This document shows, one piece after another, positions 1-7,344 of a DNA stretch of 11,252 bases (its first letter is position 1; each line of letters starts with the position of its first letter). The position numbers and the translations under genes are program-made. Source of the stretch: an uncultured Spirochaetaceae bacterium (lineage in GTDB: Bacteria; Spirochaetota; Spirochaetia; Treponematales; Treponemataceae); NCBI GenBank assembly GCA_937875245.1, contig CALNCH010000059.1:1-11252 (forward strand). The letters are read 5' to 3'. Under the pieces are notes generated by a model. The model was given only the letters and a program-made list of their open reading frames with translations, was not told the origin of the DNA and made no database searches.

Positions 1-57
1 AGCCATCATAAAATCATCATCTATAGATTGGCTAATAATTATATCTAATCGTTTCAT
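1..57 (-). CDS. Start of an unidentified gene, last in the efflux operon (partial)
   Basis: On the minus strand an ATG at 57-55 overlaps the stop codon of the RND transporter gene in an ATGA arrangement. It opens a frame that runs to the window edge without a stop. The 19 visible residues begin MKRLDIIISQ and continue with an acidic SIDDD stretch. A GGAG lies 11 nt upstream of the ATG, inside the end of the RND gene. The overlap and the shared strand make this the last visible gene of the efflux operon. The hydrophobic first strand after MKRL would fit a small ferredoxin-fold protein such as a PII-like regulator, but 19 residues cannot establish that. The reading frame is fairly sure and the function is unknown. 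Confidence 0.6.
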   Translation of the reverse strand, partial: MKRLDIIISQSIDDDFMMA

Positions 58-3000
58 TTGCTTTTTTTCTCCAATCCCCGTTCTTTATTTCGAGTATCTT
101 CAGCTGCAACTCTTGCTGCATGTCGTTCTTCTCGTCTTTGTTTTCTTGCTGCTACTTTTACAAGTTGTTTTTCTCTAGATCTATTAAAAATATAGTAAAG
201 AGTTGGCATTAAGAATAAAGTCATTAGAGTACCAAAGCTTAATCCACCAAGTACGGTTGCTCCAATTGGTTGAACCATTTCTGAACCTTCTCCAGGGAAG
301 AAAGCCATAGGAAGCAGTCCTAGAACAGTTGTTAAGGTTGTCATCAAAATTGGTCGTAAACGGTTTTTTGCAGCACCAACACAAGCCTCTTCTAAAGAGT
401 GTCCTCGTTTTCGAAGTAAATTGGTGTAGTCAACAAGAACAATACCGTTGTTTACAATAATACCAACCAATATCAACAAACCAACAGCAGTGATAACATT
501 GAATTTAGCTCCGGTAATTAAATAAATGATTACTATACCAACTACTGACAATGGTATGGTGAAAATAACAATAAAGGGATCGATAAAGGATTCGAACTGA
601 CTGGCCATAACTGCGAATACTAAGATAACAGCCATAAAAATAATGATAGCAAATTGTCCAAAAGCGTCCATCATGGCTTCGTAATCTCCACCATATTCAA
701 TGGTTACATCGTCATCGTAAGGAATATTTTCTTGAATGACTTTTTCAACATATCTTTGTACATCACTAATAGATTTTCCTGTAACAGGTTGTGCTGTTAC
801 GTGAATTGTTCGAGTTTGATTTTCTCGGTTAATAGCAACAGGAGAAGTAGATTCCCTATAAGTTGCAAAGTTAGACAAAGGAATACGCATTCCACTTGAA
901 TTATTTACGAATATTTGTTCCAAGTCAGCTAGATTAGTTCTGTCACTTTCGTCTAATCCAACTACAATGTCAATTTCCGAACCACTGTCTTGATAACGAC
1001 TAGCGGTAACACCATTAATATTTGCCTTAATTTCACTACTTACGCTGTAGATATTGAGTCCAAGATTATACAAACGATCTCGGTCTACAATTACTTCAAC
1101 CTGAGGAAGCCCATCTTGTAAATCAGTTGATACTTCTGTTACATATTCGCTCCCTTGATCTGTTAACAATGTTTCAATTGCGTTTGCAGTAGAACGACCC
1201 AGATTCATATCATTAGATTTAATAGCAACATCTACGCCACCACCTGTTAAGCTAATACTTGAAGAACCAAAAGAAAAACTTGCTCCAGGAAATTTGTCAA
1301 AGAAAGGTCTTATTTTTTCTTTTGCAGTGATATCAGTATCATAACCTTCTTTTCTTTCTGCATATGGATATAAACTAATATTTAAGGTAGCAGTATTTGT
1401 TGCAGTACCTCCAATACCTATAAATCCACCGCCACCACCAACGTTTAGAGTTGTAGTTTTAATTCCCTTAACTTCCTGTAATACAAGGGTTTCCATTTGG
1501 CGAATAACATCTTCGGTAGCACTTAGTTTTGTTCCTGTAGGCATTTCCAAGGAAACAGATACAGAGTTTGAAGCTTGAGATGGCATAAATTCAAAGCCAA
1601 TTTTTGGAATCAATGCTATGCTTCCTACCAGCAAGCCTATAATTACCAAAATTGTTGCTACTTTATGGTGTAATACTACTCTTACTCCCTTTGCATATGC
1701 ACTATCCAATTTATCGAAAAAGCGACTCAGTGCTCTATCTGCAACACCAATGATACCAGTCTTTCGTCGGCCTTGAATTTGTTCTATTTTCAAATATTTA
1801 GAAGCTAAAACAGGGACTAGAACAATAGCAACGATCAAACTACATACCAAGGAGATAATAATAGTAAAGGTTAATCCTCCGAAGATTTGACCAACCATAC
1901 CTAATCCTTCGCTATACATTACCAAAGGCAAGAATACACAAATGGTAGTTAATGTACTTGATACAATAGCACTCATCATTTCCTGAGAACCTAAAACCGC
2001 CGCTACTGTTGCTTTTGCACCCTTTTCTCGATAACTGTAAATATTTTCCAATATAACGATAGAGTTATCTACAAGCATTCCAACCCCAAGGGCAAGACCT
2101 GCCAGTGTCATCAAGTTTAGTGTGTACCCGGTAAAATACATGATACCTAAAGTAATTACCAAGGAAATTGGAATAGTTAAACTGATGATTATAGTACTCT
2201 TAATACTTCTCAAGAAAATAAACAAAACTAAAATAGCTAATAAAGCACCTTGAACGGCTGAATTGGTAACTTGATTAATTGACATTTCAATAATATCAGT
2301 AGTATTTCCTGTTTCAATCAATTGGACGTCAGAAGGCAATTTTCCAAGGATAGAATCCATTTCGTTTCGGATTTTCTTTGCAGTTTGAACAGCATTATTA
2401 CCGCTCTGTTTTTGAATTGTAAGCATTACACAGGGTACACCGTTGTAATATGCTAAGGAGTTTTCTGTTTTAAAACCTTCATATACATCAGCAATATCTC
2501 GTAAACGGATTGTCTTTACTTGTGGGATAGACATTCCATCAGAAGAAGTCGCCTTATATGAAATAACGGTATTACGAATATCATCTAGGGAAGAATATTG
2601 ACCAGAAGTAGTAATGGTGTAATTTACGTCCCCTTCTGTTATTTGACCACCAGAACCTTGAAGATTCTGAGCACCTATCATTTGAGCTACTTGAGTAATA
2701 GTTAGTGAATATGCTTCCAATCTATCCCGGCTAATATCAATTCTAATTGATTTTTCACGTCCCCCACTAATACTAGCTGATGCAACTCCATCAATTTTTT
2801 CTAATTCTGGTTGAATTACATCTTCTGAATACTGTCTCAATTCTTCTGCGGTACGATTTCCCGTTACAACAAAATACATGATAGGTAACATAGATGGATC
2901 CATTTTTAATATGGTTGGAGTCCCAACATCTTCAGGTAAATAAGCTTTTACCAAGTCTATTCGGTCTCGAATTTCATTTGTTGCAGCATCCAGATTAGTA

Positions 3001-3293
3001 CCATAATTGAGCTCAAACATAACTAAACTAGATCCTGTAGAAGAAACAGTTAGCAGATTCTTTAACCCAGTGATACCAGATACTGCACTTTCAAGAGTAC
3101 GAGTTACGCTTCGTTCAACTTCTTCAGGACCTGCATTTGAATAAGAGGTAGAAACCATGATATATGGCAATTCTATATCTGGATATAAATCGATAGGCAG
3201 GCTCGTAGTAGAATAAATACCTAAAGCTGCCAAAATAATAAATATAAGAACTACAGTAGTAGGCTTACTTACCGCAAGTTTTGAAAGATTCAT
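54..3293 (-). CDS. RND family efflux transporter, HAE1 type (inner membrane pump)
   Basis: This is the inner-membrane proton-driven pump of a tripartite drug or lipid exporter (AcrB/SwrC/BesB-like). The 1079 residues show the duplicated RND layout. TM1 lies at about 11-30, the first large periplasmic loop at about 31-340, TM2-6 at about 345-500, TM7 at about 543-563, the second loop at about 565-875, and TM8-12 at about 878-1035. The TM4 motif reads GMLVDNSIVILEN (405-417), so the first Asp of the AcrB pair is kept (D409) and the second is Asn. The TM10 motif is GIIVNNGIVLVDY (944-956), with Asn where AcrB has its Lys. This pattern is known in the SwrC-like HAE1 group. A glycine-rich stretch lies at about 618-629. 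The C-terminal tail (about 1038-1079) is strongly charged and mostly basic, and is predicted to be cytoplasmic. The start ATG overlaps the adaptor stop by one base, with GAGGGAG 7 nt upstream. The substrate cannot be read from the sequence. Confidence 0.95.
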   Translation of the reverse strand: MNLSKLAVSKPTTVVLIFIILAALGIYSTTSLPIDLYPDIELPYIMVSTSYSNAGPEEVERSVTRTLESAVSGITGLKNLLTVSSTGSSLVMFELNYGTNLDAATNEIRDRIDLVKAYLPEDVGTPTILKMDPSMLPIMYFVVTGNRTAEELRQYSEDVIQPELEKIDGVASASISGGREKSIRIDISRDRLEAYSLTITQVAQMIGAQNLQGSGGQITEGDVNYTITTSGQYSSLDDIRNTVISYKATSSDGMSIPQVKTIRLRDIADVYEGFKTENSLAYYNGVPCVMLTIQKQSGNNAVQTAKKIRNEMDSILGKLPSDVQLIETGNTTDIIEMSINQVTNSAVQGALLAILVLFIFLRSIKSTIIISLTIPISLVITLGIMYFTGYTLNLMTLAGLALGVGMLVDNSIVILENIYSYREKGAKATVAAVLGSQEMMSAIVSSTLTTICVFLPLVMYSEGLGMVGQIFGGLTFTIIISLVCSLIVAIVLVPVLASKYLKIEQIQGRRKTGIIGVADRALSRFFDKLDSAYAKGVRVVLHHKVATILVIIGLLVGSIALIPKIGFEFMPSQASNSVSVSLEMPTGTKLSATEDVIRQMETLVLQEVKGIKTTTLNVGGGGGFIGIGGTATNTATLNISLYPYAERKEGYDTDITAKEKIRPFFDKFPGASFSFGSSSISLTGGGVDVAIKSNDMNLGRSTANAIETLLTDQGSEYVTEVSTDLQDGLPQVEVIVDRDRLYNLGLNIYSVSSEIKANINGVTASRYQDSGSEIDIVVGLDESDRTNLADLEQIFVNNSSGMRIPLSNFATYRESTSPVAINRENQTRTIHVTAQPVTGKSISDVQRYVEKVIQENIPYDDDVTIEYGGDYEAMMDAFGQFAIIIFMAVILVFAVMASQFESFIDPFIVIFTIPLSVVGIVIIYLITGAKFNVITAVGLLILVGIIVNNGIVLVDYTNLLRKRGHSLEEACVGAAKNRLRPILMTTLTTVLGLLPMAFFPGEGSEMVQPIGATVLGGLSFGTLMTLFLMPTLYYIFNRSREKQLVKVAARKQRREERHAARVAAEDTRNKERGLEKKSK

Positions 3294-4198
3294 CAGTTTT
3301 CTCCCTCTACAGATATAATATTTACCTTTGTTCCGTTATCCAGCAAGGATTGTCCTTTGGTAACTACTAATTGTTCTGGAACCAAACCTGAAATAATTTC
3401 AACTTTGTCATCTACTCGAATACCAACGGTAACAGGTTGAATACTTACTTTATTTTCTGAATCAGCAACAAAAACTACCGTATTCCCTGCCCGAGTAACT
3501 ACTGCAGAATAAGGAATTACAATAACATTTGCTTTTTGATCAGTAACCAGTTTTATACGTGAATACATTCCTACTTTAATTTTATTATTTGGTGGATCCA
3601 TTTGTAAAGAAACAGCCATTGTTCTAGTTGAGATATCTAAAACTGGACTTACTTGTGTTACTTTTGCAGTAAAAATTTCTCCAGGATATGCGTCAAAAGT
3701 TAAGGTTGCCTTTTGGCCTAAAGCAATTTTTGAAACAAAACGTTCAGCTACACTGGTTTTTACTTCCAACTGATTTGTGCTACTTACCTTACCCATAGAC
3801 ATTGAAGGAGCTACCGTACTACCTACAGAAGGAGAAAAAGAAGTAAGAGTTCCACTAATAGGAGCTTTTACTGGGCTAGCACTATAATTCATACCAGGGC
3901 GAGAAGCGTCAACTTCTGCAATTACCTGATCTTTTTTTACGGTATCACCAATAGAAACAAAGACTCGAGAAAGTTTTCCTGCTGTATCTGGCAATACGTC
4001 AACACTTGAAACAGCTTGCACGTCTCCACCAAATTCTAAATATCCATTTAAATCTCCCTCAGAAGTTTTAAATGCATTTACTGCAAATATAGTTTCTTGT
4101 TCTTTTTGAACTACCGTTTCTTCTTTTTTTGTACATCCCATAAAAGTCATAAGGGCAACACCTGTAGCAATAATTACAAATCCAACATTCTTTCTCAT
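3293..4198 (-). CDS. RND efflux periplasmic adaptor lipoprotein, short hairpin-less (BesA-like)
   Basis: This is the membrane fusion protein that joins the inner-membrane pump to the outer-membrane channel. The N-terminus is a lipoprotein signal with a relaxed lipobox, TFMGC, which predicts lipidation at Cys22 and anchoring to the inner membrane. The two lipoyl half-motifs are at about 67-96 (DVLPDTAGKLSRVFVSIGDT) and 109-138 (PVKAPISGTL onward). Only about a dozen residues separate them, so the long alpha-helical hairpin that normally contacts TolC is absent. The beta-barrel domain follows at about 143-218 and a membrane-proximal domain at about 222-297. At 301 residues it is short for the family. 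The atypical adaptor BesA of Borrelia burgdorferi is known to lack the hairpin in the same way. The ATG directly follows the TAA of the channel gene, and the ribosome site GGAGAG lies inside that gene's end. Confidence 0.92.
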   Translation of the reverse strand: MRKNVGFVIIATGVALMTFMGCTKKEETVVQKEQETIFAVNAFKTSEGDLNGYLEFGGDVQAVSSVDVLPDTAGKLSRVFVSIGDTVKKDQVIAEVDASRPGMNYSASPVKAPISGTLTSFSPSVGSTVAPSMSMGKVSSTNQLEVKTSVAERFVSKIALGQKATLTFDAYPGEIFTAKVTQVSPVLDISTRTMAVSLQMDPPNNKIKVGMYSRIKLVTDQKANVIVIPYSAVVTRAGNTVVFVADSENKVSIQPVTVGIRVDDKVEIISGLVPEQLVVTKGQSLLDNGTKVNIISVEGEN

Positions 4199-5533
4199 TT
4201 ATTTCTCTCCTAATTTAGTGTTTAATGAATATTCAAGATCTAGTAATCCTGAAAGATAGTTATATTGCTCACTGGCCAACCCCAGTTTTGCTTGATTCAA
4301 CTGATTTTCCGCATCTCGAAGATCTAACAATTCTGTTGTACCATTTTGATAAGCTATTACCGTTAAATCATAAGACTTTTGTGCCAAGGTGATACTTTGT
4401 CTACTTGCTTCTATTGCAGATTTGCTCTGATTTAAAGAATCTACTAGTTTACGAATTTCCATTTCTGCATTTAATTGAAGTGTTCCCAATGTGAGTTCCA
4501 ATTGAGTTATTTGAGCCTTAGTATCTGTTACTTTTTGTCGAGCTGAAGAAAAGGGTAACATATTGGTAAGATTCCATGCTAAAGTAACACTAAAACTACC
4601 GTTATCATTCCAGTTATCATTATCGAACCAATTCTCTTTTATATCAGTCACTACTGGCTGAAAACTATAACTTAGCGCAAGAGCAGGTGTATAAATCTGT
4701 TTTTCAGAAGCGGACTTGCTAATGTTGAGTAATTCAATATTTTTTTCTAAAGCCCCTAAATCTAAGCGATATTGCATATGCTTAGCAATCAAATCCTCTG
4801 CCTTGAGTTCCTCTACAAAAGTAGGTTCAATTTTACCTTCTAACTGAATGATACTGTCAGAAGGAAGTCCTATTAAAAAGGCAAACATATCTAGTTGTTG
4901 TTGAAGACTCTGTGCTTGTTTTAAAACAACGGGTTTTTGATTTTCAAAAGATACCTGGGTTTGAAGTAAACTTAATTCCGGAATGATTCCGTTTCTGTAA
5001 TTTACTTCAGCTTGTTTAACTCTCTGCTGTGCATTTGCTAAAGATTTTGTTTGTAAAAGCAAACTTTCTTGTTGTAATAGCAAGGCGTAAAACATTTTAC
5101 GTACATTTAATTCTGTTTCTTTTACCGTTTGATCCCAAGTAAGTAATCCGGCTTCATAATTAGCCTTTGTAGCTCGTATACCATCAATTAATGCAAGACT
5201 TAAATTTAGATTTGCACTTACACCACCAACTGCTGTCCAATGATCTTTTTCTGTCGGCATTGGATTATACATGACTTCATTACTACGACTCATTGTTCCC
5301 GTGGCTTGTACAGAAGGAATAAATACATTCCAAGCATTATTTTTTGCCCGTGTTTTAATTTCTAAATCGATTACAGCACTTTGTAAGGTACGACTGTTAT
5401 CTAAAGCATAAGCCACTGCATCTTCTACAGTAAGAACTGTAACAGCCCCTGCCTCCGCAAAAAGTGACACATTACACAATGCACAAAACAACAATGTGAA
5501 TGCTATTGTTTTTCTCACAATACTCTTATTCAT
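4199..5533 (-). CDS. TolC family outer membrane efflux channel
   Basis: This is the outer-membrane exit duct for the RND pump. The 444 residues start with a signal peptide (basic MNKSIVRK, then a hydrophobic stretch at about 9-26, with likely cleavage near LFAEA). Two outer-membrane-efflux repeats follow, at about 33-215 and 240-435. Each has long helical, Gln/Leu-rich segments typical of the TolC barrel, for example the stretches around 150-180 and 375-425. Length and layout are normal for TolC/BesC-type proteins. The ATG lies inside the last codons of the regulator gene (8-nt overlap), with AGAAGAGG about 5 nt upstream, so translation is probably coupled. The gene ends immediately before the adaptor gene. 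Being encoded next to its adaptor and pump suggests a dedicated channel. Confidence 0.93.
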   Translation of the reverse strand: MNKSIVRKTIAFTLLFCALCNVSLFAEAGAVTVLTVEDAVAYALDNSRTLQSAVIDLEIKTRAKNNAWNVFIPSVQATGTMSRSNEVMYNPMPTEKDHWTAVGGVSANLNLSLALIDGIRATKANYEAGLLTWDQTVKETELNVRKMFYALLLQQESLLLQTKSLANAQQRVKQAEVNYRNGIIPELSLLQTQVSFENQKPVVLKQAQSLQQQLDMFAFLIGLPSDSIIQLEGKIEPTFVEELKAEDLIAKHMQYRLDLGALEKNIELLNISKSASEKQIYTPALALSYSFQPVVTDIKENWFDNDNWNDNGSFSVTLAWNLTNMLPFSSARQKVTDTKAQITQLELTLGTLQLNAEMEIRKLVDSLNQSKSAIEASRQSITLAQKSYDLTVIAYQNGTTELLDLRDAENQLNQAKLGLASEQYNYLSGLLDLEYSLNTKLGEK

Positions 5534-6734
5534 AAAAACCTCTTCTAAATTTTACTCCATGACCAATCATGTAATGAATATCACTTATGGACTCTCTTAA
5601 TTGCATATCAGATAAACCATATCTTCTTCCATGTATAATCATAGAAATTACTAACAAAGAAATCCAACTTACCAAAGAAGTTGCATCAAATTTCATAACA
5701 TCCTCTGGAAAAGTAGTAGCCAATTGTTCCCAAAAGTCTTTCCCTTCCTTTAATTGTGGTTTTATTTCCGCTATTTGATCTCCAGCTTTTAACCGAAGCC
5801 ATCCACATATAGGAATTATTTCTTCTTGATGCAAAAAATATTCCATTTGGGTTTTCATTTGAACATACAGTACTTCTGATGGAGTATTTACCATAAAAGC
5901 TCTTTTATTTATTGCTGTACTCATATGCAGTAATTGACTTTTAACGAGCTTTGTAACTAAATCTTCTTTGTTCTTAAAAGTAGAATACAAACTACTTTTA
6001 GCCATTCCCAATTTAGTTGCCATCCTTTCAATGGTTACCCCAGGAACTCCGTTTTCCACTATTACTTCAGCTAAAGCACTAAAAAACTTATTTTTTTCTG
6101 GAAACTCTTCTTCATTTATTTTTGATAACTGGTCTAATTCTTTTTTTCTTTCTGGATCCAAAGGCTGAATTTCTTTCCAACCTTCATTCAAAAAAGACAA
6201 AATAAATTTAACATACTCTTCTACAGAAGGAACAACAAGTTCTCCTAAGGTTTTCATTTTATCAAACCGTTGTAAGACAAAGAAAAAAATTGTAATAGTT
6301 GCAAATATATGAGAGGGATGGCCATTACATGCTGTTTCAACGTTAACCTTTCGTTGCTGCAAATTTATTTTAAGTTTTTCTTCAAAACTTGAATCTGCTA
6401 CTGTTTTTTTTATCAAATAGAAAAAAAACTCTTCGTGATTAAGAACATAGGTTAAAATGTTATACAAGGCTCCTTCACTGCATTCTTCTTTAGCATTTTT
6501 ATGTATTTCTTGTAGTAATAGACTGACTGAATCATAATAATAATTTTCAGTTTGTAACAATAAATCTTCTTTGTTCTTAAAATGACGAAAAATACCAGGC
6601 TTTGTAATTCCGACCCTTTTTGCAATTTCGGATAATGAAATATCTTCAAAATTTTTTTGAGCTACCAATTTAAGAGTTTCTTGAATAATACGCTCTTTTG
6701 TAGTAATCCCAGTTCTCTTGCAATTACAAAGCAA
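5526..6734 (-). CDS. Tandem (fused double) TetR family transcriptional regulator
   Basis: This is the likely autorepressor of the efflux operon, in which it is the first gene. One polypeptide holds two complete TetR units. In numbering that counts a TTG at 6752 as residue 1, the first helix-turn-helix is at about 18-64 (ISLSEIAKRVGITKPGIFRH) and the second at about 222-266 (VTIERMATKLGMAKSSLYST). Both recognition helices run into the same FKNKEDL sequence. Each HTH is followed by about 140-150 helical residues, the size of a TetR ligand-binding domain, so the chain resembles a covalent dimer. I place the start at the TTG at 6734-6732, because GAGGAG (6746-6741) sits 6 nt before it and would lie inside the gene if TTG 6752 were used. 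This gives 402 residues. A Cys-x-Cys (CNC) lies just after the start. The ligand is unknown. Confidence 0.9.
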   Translation of the reverse strand: MLCNCKRTGITTKERIIQETLKLVAQKNFEDISLSEIAKRVGITKPGIFRHFKNKEDLLLQTENYYYDSVSLLLQEIHKNAKEECSEGALYNILTYVLNHEEFFFYLIKKTVADSSFEEKLKINLQQRKVNVETACNGHPSHIFATITIFFFVLQRFDKMKTLGELVVPSVEEYVKFILSFLNEGWKEIQPLDPERKKELDQLSKINEEEFPEKNKFFSALAEVIVENGVPGVTIERMATKLGMAKSSLYSTFKNKEDLVTKLVKSQLLHMSTAINKRAFMVNTPSEVLYVQMKTQMEYFLHQEEIIPICGWLRLKAGDQIAEIKPQLKEGKDFWEQLATTFPEDVMKFDATSLVSWISLLVISMIIHGRRYGLSDMQLRESISDIHYMIGHGVKFRRGFYE

Positions 6735-6740
6735 AACATT

Positions 6741-6746
6741 CTCCTC
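6741..6746 (-). promoter_or_regulatory. Shine-Dalgarno GAGGAG that fixes a TTG start for the double-TetR gene
   Basis: On the minus strand GAGGAG is followed by aatgtt and then TTG at 6734-6732, a spacing of 6 nt. The ATG hidden in aatgtt is in another frame, which stops after about 25 codons. No ATG or GTG lies in the TetR frame before the first HTH. A non-ATG start on a repressor may keep its level low. Confidence 0.7.
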
Positions 6747-6763
6747 TGACAAAGACTTGAAAA

Positions 6764-6792
6764 ATTATGAAAACAATAGAAAGTTTCCACAA
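6764..6792 (-). promoter_or_regulatory. Predicted promoter of the efflux operon
   Basis: Reading the minus strand, a -35-like TTGTGG (6792-6787) and a -10-like CATAAT (6769-6764) are separated by exactly 17 nt. Transcription would start about 10-15 nt upstream of the ribosome site. The -35 match is only moderate. The palindrome at 6795-6818 abuts its upstream side. Confidence 0.5.
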
Positions 6793-6794
6793 TG

Positions 6795-6818
6795 AAGTTA
6801 CCGAACAATCGTTAACTT
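6795..6818. promoter_or_regulatory. 24-bp palindrome, likely operator for the double-TetR regulator
   Basis: The arms AAGTTACCGA and TCGTTAACTT are inverted repeats with one mismatch in ten positions, separated by ACAA. It is the most symmetrical element in the divergent intergenic region. It ends 2 bp from the predicted -35 of the regulator-pump operon. Length and symmetry suit a TetR-type operator. Binding by the adjacent regulator is an inference from position. Confidence 0.6.
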
Positions 6819-6840
6819 ACACTTATTAGAACACTTTAGT

Positions 6841-6873
6841 CAATATTTTTTGTTATTTTTTTTATTATTTTAT
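6841..6873. other. AT tract between the divergent promoters
   Basis: A run almost wholly of A and T, with T-tracts of six and eight, lies immediately upstream of the Rrf2 promoter. It may act as an UP-like or bent-DNA element. No hairpin precedes it, so I do not call it a terminator. Confidence 0.35.
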
Positions 6874-6877
6874 AGGG

Positions 6878-6906
6878 TTGATTTCCTAGTAATTTAGTAG
6901 TATATT
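6878..6906 (+). promoter_or_regulatory. Predicted promoter of the Rrf2-cysK genes (leaderless layout)
   Basis: TTGATT (6878-6883) and TATATT (6901-6906) are separated by 17 nt, a close match to a sigma-70 promoter. The -10 box ends 6 nt before the ATG at 6913, so the expected transcription start falls on or next to the start codon. Two TAGTA repeats 8 nt apart (6887 and 6895) lie in the spacer and could be part of a repressor site. No Shine-Dalgarno sequence is present. Confidence 0.6.
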
Positions 6907-6912
6907 ATTTTT

Positions 6913-7314
6913 ATGATGATATCAACCAAAGGTCGTTATGCATTACGCTTAATGATTGACCTCGCACAACAGGATTCAAGCTCCTATATATCTTTAAAAG
7001 ATATTTCTTTACGCCAAGATATTTCTATTAAATATCTAGAACAAATCATTTCTCTATTATGCAAATCAGGATTACTGCAAAGCACTCGTGGTGCCCAAGG
7101 CGGATACAAATTATCAAAAAAACCAGAAGAATATAGGGTAGGAGATATTTTACGGATAACAGAAGGGTGTTTGTCCCCCGTTTCTTGCTTAGAAAAACCT
7201 GAAAACCTTTGCAGTCGAAAAGATATATGCCCAACGCTTTCATTTTGGACGGGCTTAGAAAAGCATATTATAGAATACGTAGATTCTTATACGTTAAAAG
7301 ACTTAGTTAAATAA
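6913..7314 (+). CDS. Rrf2 family transcriptional regulator (IscR/CymR-like)
   Basis: This is a winged-helix DNA-binding regulator of 133 residues, a normal family length. It opens with the family signature MMISTKGRYALRLMIDLA. The HTH is at about 28-50 (ISLKDISLRQDISIKYLEQI), and the wing RGAQGGYKLSK at 59-69. A cysteine cluster follows, C92-x7-C100-x5-C106, in the position of the Fe-S ligands of IscR. C86 lies just ahead of it and C50 sits after the HTH. The cluster suggests Fe-S or redox sensing. The gene ends 30 nt before cysK, on the same strand and probably the same transcript. This placement suggests control of cysteine synthesis, as with CymR in Bacillus, or of Fe-S supply. It probably also regulates itself. 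Either of the two adjacent ATGs (6913, 6916) could be the start. Confidence 0.92.
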   Translation: MMISTKGRYALRLMIDLAQQDSSSYISLKDISLRQDISIKYLEQIISLLCKSGLLQSTRGAQGGYKLSKKPEEYRVGDILRITEGCLSPVSCLEKPENLCSRKDICPTLSFWTGLEKHIIEYVDSYTLKDLVK

Positions 7315-7344
7315 ACAAATACTTAAACCACATTAGGAGATAAT

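Noticed and set aside
654..899. Plus-strand open frame inside the RND gene
   Set aside because: It lies wholly antisense to a conserved gene, with no ribosome site and no recognisable domain.
5587..6168. Two plus-strand open frames (5587-5778, 5968-6168) opposite the TetR gene
   Set aside because: They are antisense to coding sequence with strong TetR motifs, and show no family features.
6841..6873. T-rich run as a rho-independent terminator
   Set aside because: No GC-rich stem precedes it on either strand. It fits an upstream promoter element better.
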